The notes under the pieces are model-generated. The model saw nothing but the letters and a program-made list of their open reading frames with translations, was not told where the DNA came from and did no database searches. A stretch of 35,820 nt of DNA from CAIKHN01 sp964394565 (GTDB lineage Bacteria > Patescibacteriota > Patescibacteriia > UBA9934). This document shows positions 1 through 7,789 of the stretch, one piece after another. Made by a program: the position numbers and the translations under genes. The first letter of the stretch is position 1; the number at the start of each line of letters is the position of its first letter. Location of the stretch: assembly GCA_964394565.1 (NCBI GenBank), contig CAYMYA010000008.1, positions 1-35,820 on the forward strand, given 5' to 3'.

Positions 1-74
1 GTGGTGCCGCTGTCAGTGTTGCCGCCGGTGCAGGCGGCCAGGGCGATGATGCCCGAGAACCAGAAGGTACGCAT
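1..74 (-). CDS. Lipoprotein, 5' end only
   Basis: The minus strand opens with ATG at 74 and reads a classic lipoprotein signal: Met-Arg-Thr, a hydrophobic stretch, then the lipobox Leu-Ala-Ala-Cys with the lipidated Cys at residue 15, followed by a Gly/Thr/Ser/Asp-rich linker. Only 24 residues lie in the window, so the function is unknown. A Shine-Dalgarno-like AAGGAAA precedes the ATG by a few bases and a good promoter lies upstream at 151-179. The codons are strongly GC-ending, unlike the next genes but like the M23 gene at 5573. The protein is exported and probably membrane-anchored; this is inferred from the signal alone. Confidence 0.8.
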   Translation of the reverse strand, partial: MRTFWFSGIIALAACTGGNTDSGT

Positions 75-150
75 GGCGTTTCCTTGCCTTTCGGCGGGTG
101 GCCTTGATGGCCTGCTTACGCCCCAGTGATGAGGGACGGTTTGCATCTAT

Positions 151-179
151 ACTATAGCAAAAAATGGGGGAAAAGTAAA
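151..179 (-). promoter_or_regulatory. Sigma70-type promoter for the lipoprotein gene
   Basis: On the minus strand TTTACT (174-179) and TATAGT (151-156) are separated by exactly 17 bases. The predicted start of transcription leaves a leader of about 70 bases with a Shine-Dalgarno sequence before the lipoprotein ATG. Confidence 0.6.
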
Positions 180-181
180 AT

Positions 182-210
182 TTGTGGATAAGTAGTTGCA
201 GAATAATACT
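182..210 (+). promoter_or_regulatory. Possible promoter with small palindrome
   Basis: TTGTGG (182-187) and AATACT (205-210) are 17 bases apart on the plus strand. A TTGCAG-N7-CTGCAA palindrome overlaps the -10 region and could be an operator. It would serve the gene at 304. The -10 match is only moderate. Confidence 0.35.
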
Positions 211-303
211 GCAAATATTGAGGAAATGTGTGAAATGGATCCGTCAGCCCTTGCATGATAGAATGAAAAGACTCCCCATTGAAGATTCTTTATTTCATTT
301 TGT

Positions 304-651
304 ATGCTCAGCAAAAATGACATGGTTTTGATTCGTGGGGTGCTCCAGGACGTACTCGCAGGAGATATTCCGGCTCTTGTTCATAGTGTGATTCAGAAGA
401 CGGTTCCTGGAATGATTGAAGCGAATAATCATATTTTACAGTGCGAGATTCGAGATGAAATTCATTCCACGGTAAAAGCATCGGAAGCGGGATTGATTCG
501 GCGGATGGATGAGGTGGAGGCACAGCTCAACAAACGAATGGATGCTGGGTTTGAAACTATACTTGAAGTCATCGATGACGATATCCTTCCAGACCTCAAA
601 ACACATGAACGCGATATTTACACCATCAAGCGCCACTTGAAATTGGCATAA
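304..651 (+). CDS. Small helical/coiled-coil protein, unknown function
   Basis: A 115-residue protein without signal peptide or membrane segment. The central part (about residues 45-85) is charged, with heptad-like spacing of hydrophobic residues around the stretch with Asp-Glu-Val-Glu-Ala-Gln-Leu, which suggests a coiled coil. It ends in basic residues. I do not recognise a family; short coiled-coil proteins of this kind are common in CPR genomes. There is no convincing ribosome binding site before the ATG; an in-frame ATG at codon 7 is an alternative start. The NUDIX gene begins 6 bases after its stop, so the two are probably co-transcribed. Confidence 0.6.
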   Translation: MLSKNDMVLIRGVLQDVLAGDIPALVHSVIQKTVPGMIEANNHILQCEIRDEIHSTVKASEAGLIRRMDEVEAQLNKRMDAGFETILEVIDDDILPDLKTHERDIYTIKRHLKLA

Positions 652-657
652 TCGAGT

Positions 658-1104
658 ATGATCGAACCGGCTGCCGTTTCTAAAATTCATCTCGGCATTT
701 ACGGTGTGGCGGTGCGGCAGGGCAAGATATTCCTTATTCAAAAGGGTCGAGGGCCGTATAAAGGGCTGTTTGATCTCCCCGGGGGAAGAATTGAACCGGG
801 AGAAAATCTTGCGGAAGTAATTCGGCGAGAATTTATGGAAGAAACCGGACTCAAAGTGTTGAGGACGGAATTGCTCGATGTCGCGGAATATCACTGTACG
901 TGGAATGACGACGGCGAAGAAAAAGCGTTTCATCATGTCGCGTTGTATTACCGTGTGGACGTGGGGGAGGGTGAGCCACGCACGGATGCAGACGGCCACG
1001 ATTCCGTCGGCGCGTTGTGGCTCGCTACTCCGCTATCCCGAGAGATCATTGCCCCCATCGCGCACAAAGTTTTAAATAAGTTACACCTCATTCTTTCCTC
1101 TTAA
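658..1104 (+). CDS. NUDIX hydrolase
   Basis: A 148-residue protein with a perfect NUDIX box at residues 43-65 (G-x5-E-x7-REFMEETGL), where Glu58, Glu61 and Glu62 would bind the catalytic metal. NUDIX enzymes cleave a nucleoside diphosphate linked to another moiety (dNTPs, damaged nucleotides, ADP-ribose, capped RNA); substrate cannot be told from the sequence. The fold is complete: strands precede the box (residues 10-42) and a C-terminal half follows. No signal peptide, so cytosolic. It follows the 304-651 gene by 6 bases. Housecleaning of nucleotide pools is the likely role, by family analogy only. Confidence 0.9.
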   Translation: MIEPAAVSKIHLGIYGVAVRQGKIFLIQKGRGPYKGLFDLPGGRIEPGENLAEVIRREFMEETGLKVLRTELLDVAEYHCTWNDDGEEKAFHHVALYYRVDVGEGEPRTDADGHDSVGALWLATPLSREIIAPIAHKVLNKLHLILSS

Positions 1105-1139
1105 CACTTTTATCACTAAATTTTTTGTCGAGTCGCTCT

Positions 1140-1168
1140 TTGACAGATTGACTGTATTCGAGCAAGAT
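1140..1168 (+). promoter_or_regulatory. Promoter for the P-loop kinase gene
   Basis: A consensus -35 TTGACA (1140-1145), a 17-base spacer and CAAGAT (1163-1168). Transcription would begin near 1175, directly at the GGAGGT ribosome binding site (1175-1180) of the next gene, giving a very short leader. Confidence 0.6.
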
Positions 1169-1184
1169 TGACGTGGAGGTGTGC

Positions 1185-1763
1185 ATGAAGATCGCGCTTG
1201 AAGGGCCGAGCTTTGCGGGCAAAACCACGTTCTGTCAAAAGACCGCAGAACGGGACTGTGAGCGGTATGCATACATTCCCGAGTACGTGACGTATGCGGG
1301 GGGAGGCGGGAAGTTTCCTACGTTTCCGCCCACGGATATTTCCGCGGCGCGCGAGGCATTCGAATTCTTCTTTGCTCTCGAGGCTCGTCGGCAGAGAGAT
1401 GTGCTGCAGTGCCATCAGCCGTTCGTGCTGCTGGATCGTTCAGTGTTCACCCTTGCTGCCTTCGAATATGCCGTGACACCGATCACGGGGATTGATGCCC
1501 TGCGCTATGCTGAGAAACGCATTCTGAGCCATAAGGAATGGTGGCCCGATGTAGTCGTTGTACTCAAAGTGCCACGGTTTGAGCTGGAACGTCGCGCGCA
1601 GGAGCCTTCTGGGCGCATGTCAATCTTCCTCGATAGAGAGTTTAATGCGCGCGTGTACGAATATCTTTTTCAGCTGACAAAGCGGTTCAACATTCGTCAG
1701 TGCAATGTGACCGCTGATCAGCTAGAGAAGAGCACCATCGAGGCGCTGCTTGCCGCAAGGTGA
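1185..1763 (+). CDS. P-loop nucleoside/nucleotide kinase-like protein
   Basis: A 192-residue protein. The N-terminus carries a Walker A loop, GPSFAGKTTF (residues 6-15 or so), and a Leu-Asp-Arg-Ser motif near residue 84 matches the D/E-R-S/Y region of thymidylate and deoxynucleoside kinases; a lid-like segment with Arg-Arg-Ala-Gln-Glu-Pro-Ser-Gly-Arg follows near residue 145. The likely reaction is phosphate transfer from ATP to a nucleoside or nucleotide, but the substrate is not evident. I chose the ATG at 1185 rather than the GTG at 1173 because GGAGGT at 1175-1180 lies just before it, although the 4-base spacing is short. It is cytosolic. Confidence 0.75.
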   Translation: MKIALEGPSFAGKTTFCQKTAERDCERYAYIPEYVTYAGGGGKFPTFPPTDISAAREAFEFFFALEARRQRDVLQCHQPFVLLDRSVFTLAAFEYAVTPITGIDALRYAEKRILSHKEWWPDVVVVLKVPRFELERRAQEPSGRMSIFLDREFNARVYEYLFQLTKRFNIRQCNVTADQLEKSTIEALLAAR

Positions 1764-1779
1764 GCGGCGTCGCCCCATT

Positions 1780-3078
1780 ATGGCGATATTGATAATGAGT
1801 TTGATTGTCTTGGTAAGTTATAAAACTTTTTGGAATTGTTTTGCTCCTGTATGGAGCACTTTTTATTTCAAGCGAATGAAGAAAGAGGATACAGAAGATG
1901 TTGTATACGATCGACACGACGTGCATTTGGAATGCATTATTCCGCTTCTCTGTGAGCAACATCATCTCTCAGCAATGTTCGAACGATTTGAAACGCTCCT
2001 TCGGCAATTTCATACGATGACGTTAACAATAATTACTACAGAACGAGAATCGCTGTATCTTGGGAGCGGGGCATCAACGCTACAAGTTGCGCGCGACCTT
2101 TTACAAAAACTTCCTCAGGGGCTACGGAAGCGGATTCGCATCATTCACTATCCAATAATTAATAAAAATCTTGCAGAACAAATGAATTGGTATCTCCGTA
2201 CACAGCGTGGAATGATAAACAAATATTTCGTTTTTTATAACGCCGATTCAATCCCTAGCGAACAATCGTTTCGGTACTTTTTTTCCGAAACACGCAAAAG
2301 ATTAGGATCAGTATTTCAACAGTCATCATTGTTTCTCCAAAATGAAAATATTTTAGCGAGCCAAGGGTACTTATACGGTTTGGCTAATGGAATATCCCAG
2401 GGAATTTGGACTTACGCACATGAGATTCCTCGTTTGATTAATAATATGCGTTTTCCAAACGCACAATTAGCACATTGTGTTACCCATGGTCTTTTCATCA
2501 GATCTGACGTTCTTGAGAATATTGGTTATTTTCCTGAAGATAGTCCGGGAGAAGATTTGTACCTTGGGTTTCTTTTGAGGGCTTATGGATATGTGATTCA
2601 ACCAATTCCGTATTTAGAGTCGAGTACCTCTCCGGCAAGCACGATCTCAATCTTGCGTCAAAAATATGTTTGGTTCTGGGGGCCGTTGGGATATATATAT
2701 TATTGGAAGCGCTTCCGCGATCGATTTCCTGAGATATATAAGAAAAGACGATTTTGGATATTCTTACAAACGCTTCAGGGCATACAGTCGACAGTACGTT
2801 GGGTTGTGGTGAGTCCAATCATGGCGGTATTGTTGTGGTCCGCTATAACGCAGACCTGGTGGCATGGCGTTCCGGTGTTATTGTATTGTTGGTTGCCGGG
2901 ATTCGTTTACATGTTCATTACTCAGCGATTCACACTATCGCGATGTATGGCGATAATAATATTCCAACCGTTTGTTGTTTTGACACATAGTATTCCTGCA
3001 TGGGGAACGTTGATTGCTCACATATATTATTCACGTACGGATTGGCGCACATTCCGTCGGCCGAAAACGGAGCAATAA
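1780..3078 (+). CDS. Membrane glycosyltransferase, family 2 type
   Basis: A 432-residue protein with one N-terminal hydrophobic segment (residues 2-14) and about three near the C-terminus (roughly 330-410). The cytosolic middle carries GT-A signatures: Asn-Ala-Asp-Ser near residue 156 in place of DXD, Gly-Glu-Asp near 257-259 as the likely catalytic base region, and Arg-Gln-Lys-Tyr-Val-Trp near 293-298, a variant of the Q/RxxRW motif of processive enzymes. Substrate unknown; it probably makes or modifies a surface polysaccharide. ATG 1780 fits the membrane N-terminus better than an upstream TTG at 1750. The gene is visibly AT-rich compared with its neighbours, as is the next gene, which points to acquisition as a pair. 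Confidence 0.75.
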   Translation: MAILIMSLIVLVSYKTFWNCFAPVWSTFYFKRMKKEDTEDVVYDRHDVHLECIIPLLCEQHHLSAMFERFETLLRQFHTMTLTIITTERESLYLGSGASTLQVARDLLQKLPQGLRKRIRIIHYPIINKNLAEQMNWYLRTQRGMINKYFVFYNADSIPSEQSFRYFFSETRKRLGSVFQQSSLFLQNENILASQGYLYGLANGISQGIWTYAHEIPRLINNMRFPNAQLAHCVTHGLFIRSDVLENIGYFPEDSPGEDLYLGFLLRAYGYVIQPIPYLESSTSPASTISILRQKYVWFWGPLGYIYYWKRFRDRFPEIYKKRRFWIFLQTLQGIQSTVRWVVVSPIMAVLLWSAITQTWWHGVPVLLYCWLPGFVYMFITQRFTLSRCMAIIIFQPFVVLTHSIPAWGTLIAHIYYSRTDWRTFRRPKTEQ

Positions 3079-3084
3079 AGTTGT

Positions 3085-3711
3085 ATGAAAGAAGATAGAC
3101 AAATTCTTTTTGTGGATTTTAATGGCGTTTTGTCGTACGATCCGTACTGGAAATCATTGAAGGATCCTAAACATACATTACACAGGTATGCAGAAAGCAT
3201 TGAGCATTTTGTTTTCAGAGAACGCCCAGAGCTTTTTCGTGAGTGGATGCGGGGTAAATATTCAGCAGAAGAGTTTCATGGGATTGTCGCTGAAGCGGTT
3301 GGGGCACCGTACGGAAAATTATTTCAGACATTTGCACAAGATTGTCGCGCGTTGGATGTTTCTGAATTAATTGTGAATGCATTACGACCGCTGAAATCTC
3401 ATTATCGTATCATTTTAGCAACTGCAAATACCGATGCTCTTGAGCGATTCATTATTCCAAATAAAAAAAATCTTTTTGATGTTTTTGATGTTATTGATAA
3501 TTCATTTCACACCGGCTTTTTAAAAACTGATGATTCGGGGAAATATTTTATTGAACGCGCCAGGAAGGAAGGCGTGTGTATAGAAGCTGCATCATTATTA
3601 GAGGATAGCGAAATAACATGTGATGTCTTTCGAAAGCTTGGTGGAAGAGCCTTTTGTGTCAGTAAAGAGTTGCAAGTTCTTGAAACGATCGCACTAATTA
3701 AAAACGAATAA
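3085..3711 (+). CDS. HAD-like hydrolase with altered motif I
   Basis: A 208-residue protein with the HAD motifs in order: Asp11-Phe-Asn13-Gly (motif I), Thr113 in Ala-Thr-Ala-Asn (motif II), Lys147 (motif III) and Glu173-Asp174-Ser (motif IV), with a helical cap between residues 20 and 95. In HAD phosphatases the second Asp of DxD acts as general acid; here it is Asn, so phosphatase activity may be lost or changed, whereas Asp11 could still be phosphorylated. It begins 6 bases after the glycosyltransferase and shares its AT-rich composition, so the two are probably one transcription unit and may act on the same sugar pathway (inference). Confidence 0.75.
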   Translation: MKEDRQILFVDFNGVLSYDPYWKSLKDPKHTLHRYAESIEHFVFRERPELFREWMRGKYSAEEFHGIVAEAVGAPYGKLFQTFAQDCRALDVSELIVNALRPLKSHYRIILATANTDALERFIIPNKKNLFDVFDVIDNSFHTGFLKTDDSGKYFIERARKEGVCIEAASLLEDSEITCDVFRKLGGRAFCVSKELQVLETIALIKNE

Positions 3712-3736
3712 TCTAGCGCCCTGCGCCGCTTTCCGT

Positions 3737-3742
3737 TACACT
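3737..3742 (+). promoter_or_regulatory. -10 box for glyS (near-leaderless)
   Basis: TACACT lies 8 bases before the glyS ATG and there is no Shine-Dalgarno sequence. Transcription would start at or within about two bases of the start codon. The -35 region is not recognisable. Confidence 0.4.
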
Positions 3743-3750
3743 CCCCATAT

Positions 3751-5157
3751 ATGCAAGCAAGTCTTGAGAAAATTGTTCATTTTTCGGCTCAGAAGGGCTT
3801 CGTGTTCCCGTCGAGCGATATTTACGGCGGTTTTGCCGCGACGTACGATTTTGGCCCGTTGGGTGTTCTGTTAAAGAAGAACTTGGAGGCAGCATGGCGC
3901 TATTGGAATGTGACGAGTCGTACGGACATGGTAGAAATTGAGGGGGCGATTTTTATGCACCCGAAAGTGTGGGAAGCGTCCGGCCATGTTGGTGGATTTT
4001 CGGATTTGCTTGTTGAGGATTTAGTGTCGCATCGTCGATTTCGTGCAGATCACTTGATTGAAGACGCAGGAATTTTAGAGAACGCCGGTGCGCTCACCCC
4101 AGAACAAGTTGATGAGGTGATTGCAGCGCACGGGATTAAAAGTCCGGACGGGAATGCGGTTTCCAAAGCAAAGCGATTTAATCTTCTCGTCAAAACCCAT
4201 CTTGGCCCCGTGGAAGATGAGTCATCGTTGGTGTATTTAAAGGGCGAGAGCTGTCAGAATATTTATTTGGACTATAAGGCGACACAAATGGTGACGCGTC
4301 GGAAGTTACCGTTTGGCATTGCGCAGATTGGGAAGGCGTTTCGTAACGAAATTACGGTGAAACAGTTTCTGTTCCGCACGCGCGAATTTGAACAGATGGA
4401 CGTGCAGTACTTTTGTAAACCAGCCGACGCCGATACGCAGTACGAAGCGTGGAAGGCAAACCGTTGGGAGTTTTACACGAAGTTCCTTGGGCTATCCGAA
4501 GAGAATGTGCGTTGGCGTCAGCATGCAGAGGACGAGCGCGCGTTTTACGCATCGGATGCGTGGGATATTGAATATCGCTTTGGCGAGATTGGGTTTAAGG
4601 AAGTGGAGGGTGTGCACCACCGGGGGAGCTACGATCTCGATCAGCATGCCAAGTTCAGCGGGGAAGATTTGAGTTATTTTGATGCAGAAACGAACGAACG
4701 ATATACGCCGTTGATTGTGGAATGTTCCGGTGGATTTAACCGATTATTCTTATTGACGTTGTTTGAGTTCTATCGAGAAGAAGAGGTAACGACGGCAAAG
4801 GGCGAGAAAGAAACGCGTGTGGTGATGGCATTGCCGTTTGATTTAGCGCCGTACAAAATTGCGATTTTGCCACTCATGAAAAAAGATGGACTCGCGGATA
4901 AAGCCTGGGAGATTTACGAGGCATTACGAAGGCAAGGAATTTCTGCGGAGTATGACGAGAGTGGATCTATCGGAAAGCGTTACCGTCGACAGGATGAAGT
5001 GGGCACGCCGTGGTGCGTAACGGTGGATTACGATACGCTTGAGAACGGTTCGGTGACATTGCGGCACAGAGATTCCATGGAACAGGTTGGTGAAGATGGC
5101 CGTATCACTATCGATCGTATCCAAAGTTTTTTGCACAAAGAGCAGTTTGGAAAATAG
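3751..5157 (+). CDS. glyS: Glycyl-tRNA synthetase (alpha2 type)
   Basis: A 468-residue class II synthetase that charges tRNA-Gly with glycine. Motif 2 is visible as GKAFRNEI followed by FRTREFEQMD; the family-specific HHRGSYDLDQHAKFSG segment near residue 288-305 is intact; motif 3 is present as Cys-Ser-Gly-Gly-Phe-Asn-Arg near residue 325, where most relatives have Gly-Val/Leu-Asp-Arg. The catalytic Arg is kept. The C-terminal third is the anticodon-binding domain (from about 360, starting with Pro-Phe-Asp-Leu-Ala-Pro-Tyr-Lys). The insertion with the 'KSPDGNAVSKAKRFNLL' segment is typical of the bacterial/eukaryotic dimeric form. A strong terminator follows at 5177. Confidence 0.95.
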   Translation: MQASLEKIVHFSAQKGFVFPSSDIYGGFAATYDFGPLGVLLKKNLEAAWRYWNVTSRTDMVEIEGAIFMHPKVWEASGHVGGFSDLLVEDLVSHRRFRADHLIEDAGILENAGALTPEQVDEVIAAHGIKSPDGNAVSKAKRFNLLVKTHLGPVEDESSLVYLKGESCQNIYLDYKATQMVTRRKLPFGIAQIGKAFRNEITVKQFLFRTREFEQMDVQYFCKPADADTQYEAWKANRWEFYTKFLGLSEENVRWRQHAEDERAFYASDAWDIEYRFGEIGFKEVEGVHHRGSYDLDQHAKFSGEDLSYFDAETNERYTPLIVECSGGFNRLFLLTLFEFYREEEVTTAKGEKETRVVMALPFDLAPYKIAILPLMKKDGLADKAWEIYEALRRQGISAEYDESGSIGKRYRRQDEVGTPWCVTVDYDTLENGSVTLRHRDSMEQVGEDGRITIDRIQSFLHKEQFGK

Positions 5158-5176
5158 TGGGAAATAGTATCCCCAG

Positions 5177-5208
5177 AGATCGTCGGAAATATTCCGACGA
5201 TCTTTTCT
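5177..5208 (+). terminator. Rho-independent terminator of glyS
   Basis: A perfect 12-bp stem (5177-5188 with 5192-5203), a 3-base loop, and a T-rich tail. It lies 19 bases after the glyS stop. Confidence 0.85.
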
Positions 5209-5264
5209 GATATTTCTTGGAAAGATTTCTTGTGAGCGATGACTGTCGGAGTGGTGCCGATGAT

Positions 5265-5572
5265 TATAATAGTTTTGCGCGATTTTTTTATTGGCAGTGC
5301 AAACGAAATTTGTCACGATGGTTATGAGCCGATCAATCATCGGTGTCGGGAGAGAAGGGGGGTGTCGATCACGCTCGTGTCGAAAACATTTCTCGGAATG
5401 TTTGCAACGACGTTGTGGACGGTCTCTTTCGCGGCTCGAGGAATTTGCATAATGGGGAGCTCATTTCCTCGAGTCGTTGTCGTATGGTTGCGCATCCCTT
5501 TCCGGGCTCCATCGGGAAGGGGTGTGCGAACCAATACTGGTGACACACTCCGTCAACGTACGGAGGTTCGAC
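5265..5572 (+). promoter_or_regulatory. Promoter and long hairpin-rich leader of the M23 gene
   Basis: A consensus TATAAT (5265-5270) suggests transcription from about 5277, giving a 5' leader of nearly 300 bases before the M23 ATG. No plausible gene lies here. Instead there is a run of hairpins: AAACATT/AATGTTT near 5385-5405, a perfect CTCGAGGAA/TTCCTCGAG pair near 5437-5475, and a longer imperfect stem around 5492-5530 (GCGCATCCCTTTCC with GGGAAGGGGTGTGCG). GGAGG lies 7 bases before the start codon. This may be a cis-regulatory RNA; no known riboswitch class is recognised. Confidence 0.45.
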
Positions 5573-7333
5573 ATGAGAGAGCATATGATGGCGATGATGG
5601 TCGCCGGTGCCGAAATGTTCACGATGTCGGGCTGCTGCGGCAGGCCGATTGGCGTGGAATGCCCGAGCGATCTCCCCGAGGACAGCATTCCCGGAGGTGG
5701 AACCGATCTCCTCACGATCGATCTCCCCTTTGCGGAAGGTTATACATCGCTCTGCACGCAGGGCGCGAACGGGGACTACTCGCACTACGGCAACTCCACA
5801 CGCTACGATGTGGACTGGGATACCCCGAATGGTGCGGACGATCCGGTGTACGCGCCTATTGGTGGCGTGGCCTACGTGCACGACGAAAGTCGGACGAAGA
5901 ACTACGGGTACCACGTGAACATCGATCAGGGCGATGGCACGTACGTCATCCTCGCACACCTCGAAGACATCTTCATCGAGGACGGGGACGAAGTGGCGGC
6001 TGGGCAGATCATCGGCTTCGAAGGAACCACAGGGCTCGCGAACGGGGATCACGTCCACATTGGTCGTCACAGTGGTGATGCAACGAAGATGGGCGAGTAC
6101 GGCACGTCGATCAGCGGCCTGGCCTTCACTGCAACGGACACCAACACGGGGGAACTCGTGACGGAGCTGACGACGGAGCTCACGTGCGACCTGTACATGG
6201 GGCACACGTACCGTTCTGAACTCCTCACGCCCAAGTGGCACCCGTCCGGGAGCCTCCTCATGACGCCGAGCGCGAGCACCGTCTACCTCGTCGATGGGTA
6301 CTCGCTGCGGCCGTTCCTCACAGAGGACGCCTTCACGAGCCGCAACTACAACTGGGATGACATCGTGCTCGTGGGAGAAGACGAGCTGCTGTGCTACGGC
6401 ACCGGGGACTATGTTCAGGGTGAAAGTGAGATCACGGCAGTGTATGACGACGTGGCGTACACCGGAGCATGGCTCCTGGTGGGAGCGGAGACGGATCCGG
6501 ACCGGTACCGTCAGCAGATCCTCTCTTCTGGCGCAACGGCGGTTCTGGCAACTTGGGGAATTTCGGCGACGAGTCTCAGTAGCTTGCCTTCTCCTGCATC
6601 GATTGGGATTTCGCTCGATGATTACCCGCGTCCGAGCTTCGAGCACGCGACGTTCCGAGACGGAAGTCTGGTGTCCACCTACGAAGCGTCGGATGTGTAC
6701 GTCATGAGCGGCGGCGCTGCACTCCCCATCATCGATTGGGAAACGTACCTTCTTATGGGGTATGGGAACCGCACGGTGGTGGAGCTCGCGGACCACGACT
6801 TCGACGTCCTCGTTGAGATCGTCGGGAACTGCGAGACCGACTCGTACTGCATGGCGAACAACGATGTGACCACCTGTGGCGGTGACACGGAGGACGTGCC
6901 GGGAACGTATCCGGGCGAAGGTGCGGGAGGCGCGGAAGATCCAGAGGAATCGCCGTCCGGCAGCACGGACGAAGCGACGGGCATCGGGCTCGAGCTGTGG
7001 TGGTGGCTGCCAGAAACGGTGGATTGGATCACGATCAGTGGCGAGTTCACCAATGAGAACGACTACGGCTACGGGTGGAACAGCAACATCGCCTGGAGCA
7101 CGTGGAGTGAAGAGCTGTACTTCGCCATCGCGGATATGGGTTCCGGCGACAGTTTCCGGTACTCCTACACCTTCGCAACGGAAGGGGTGGAGAACTGGAG
7201 CTGCCTCGGGCCGTACCCGCCAGGAGTGCTTACTGGGACGCCCTACGCGACGTACAACGGCATGCCGGTGGACGTCGAGATGGTGGTGGATCCTGGGAGC
7301 GATGGCTGCGGGCTGCAGGTGAGCATCCCGTAG
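5573..7333 (+). CDS. Secreted M23 (LytM-type) zinc endopeptidase with surface repeats
   Basis: A 586-residue protein. The N-terminus holds a short signal with a possible lipobox Met-Ser-Gly-Cys (Cys21). Residues 55-175 form an M23 peptidase domain: ligand candidates His71 and Asp79/Asp81, the Leu-Ala-His129-Leu motif, and His160-Val-His162. M23 enzymes cut peptidoglycan cross-bridges. Two repeats follow (about 222-275 and 359-410) of the type 'DGSL...VYLVDGYSLRPF...W.DIV', which I know from CPR surface proteins. A Gly/Glu/Ser linker and a Trp-rich C-terminal domain with Cys pairs complete it. ATG 5573 is chosen for its GGAGG; longer in-frame starts lack a signal. The gene is clearly more GC-rich than its neighbours. 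Confidence 0.85.
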   Translation: MREHMMAMMVAGAEMFTMSGCCGRPIGVECPSDLPEDSIPGGGTDLLTIDLPFAEGYTSLCTQGANGDYSHYGNSTRYDVDWDTPNGADDPVYAPIGGVAYVHDESRTKNYGYHVNIDQGDGTYVILAHLEDIFIEDGDEVAAGQIIGFEGTTGLANGDHVHIGRHSGDATKMGEYGTSISGLAFTATDTNTGELVTELTTELTCDLYMGHTYRSELLTPKWHPSGSLLMTPSASTVYLVDGYSLRPFLTEDAFTSRNYNWDDIVLVGEDELLCYGTGDYVQGESEITAVYDDVAYTGAWLLVGAETDPDRYRQQILSSGATAVLATWGISATSLSSLPSPASIGISLDDYPRPSFEHATFRDGSLVSTYEASDVYVMSGGAALPIIDWETYLLMGYGNRTVVELADHDFDVLVEIVGNCETDSYCMANNDVTTCGGDTEDVPGTYPGEGAGGAEDPEESPSGSTDEATGIGLELWWWLPETVDWITISGEFTNENDYGYGWNSNIAWSTWSEELYFAIADMGSGDSFRYSYTFATEGVENWSCLGPYPPGVLTGTPYATYNGMPVDVEMVVDPGSDGCGLQVSIP

Positions 7334-7348
7334 TCACAGAACGAACGC

Positions 7349-7381
7349 GCGCGGTGCCGTGGAACCCCCACGGCACCGCGC
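7349..7381 (+). terminator. Hairpin terminator after the M23 gene
   Basis: A perfect 14-bp GC-rich stem (7349-7362 with 7368-7381) and a 5-base loop, 15 bases after the stop codon. The T tract behind it is weak, but the stem is very stable. Confidence 0.65.
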
Positions 7382-7411
7382 ATCCGTTTCCCCCAAATCG
7401 TTGCATTGTAT

Positions 7412-7440
7412 TTGCCAAAAGAATTTATAGACATTAAGAT
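7412..7440 (+). promoter_or_regulatory. Promoter driving the structured RNA region
   Basis: TTGCCA (7412-7417), a 17-base spacer and TAAGAT (7435-7440). No gene follows, so the likely product is a non-coding RNA starting near 7447. The same -10 sequence is used by the Fur/Zur promoter. Confidence 0.5.
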
Positions 7441-7446
7441 CGCGTT

Positions 7447-7760
7447 GTCTGACCCAAACGGTTCGGGACCATCCATTAAAGGGAGGTGGCTATCCCCGCG
7501 ATGCCTGGATCCTCAATCTAAGGGAAAGACCCAAGCGTTGAAAGAGCCTGTGAAATTGGGGTGAAGTGGTTGAAAGACCACGAAAGGGCACACCCCCTTT
7601 CACATAGGCTCGCGCGTTCATGTGGCCACATGGCGCGTAATAAGCGACGAGGAGATACGCGTACCACGCAATTGGACGCCAAAGATCTCCAATCCTGTTA
7701 CAAGTTCCCACGTACGATTCAGGCCGCTCTTTAGGGCGGTCTCCAAGAAGCGTCACGAGC
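7447..7760 (+). ncRNA. Candidate large structured non-coding RNA
   Basis: About 300 bases with no credible gene but dense pairing. GAGCCTGTGAAA (7544 on) pairs with TTTCACATAGGCTC (ending near 7611), with GGGGTG/CACCCC inside it and an inner GTGGT/ACCAC hairpin; next comes a CATGTGGCCACATG palindrome flanked by CGCG arms; then GGAGAT (7651) pairs with ATCTCC (7684) around a TTGG/CCAA hairpin; then a CCGC/GCGG hairpin near 7723-7739. A promoter sits at 7412-7440. I looked for tmRNA, RNase P RNA, 6S RNA and group I/II intron signatures and found none. Confidence 0.5.
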
Positions 7761-7789
7761 CTGCTTGTCTGCGCTGTTTCGTCGGCAGT

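Noticed and set aside
5369..6796. Long open frame on the minus strand opposite the M23 gene
   Set aside because: It is a shadow caused by GC-rich codons; the plus-strand frame has a signal peptide, zinc-ligand motifs and surface repeats.
7643..7665. GACGAGG followed by a GCGTAC as a third copy of the tRNA-linked element
   Set aside because: Only the 7-base GACGAGG matches; the second conserved block and the stem order are missing.
7447..7760. tmRNA or RNase P RNA
   Set aside because: No tRNA-like ends or tag frame, and no GAGGAAAGTCC/ACAGAA core pair.
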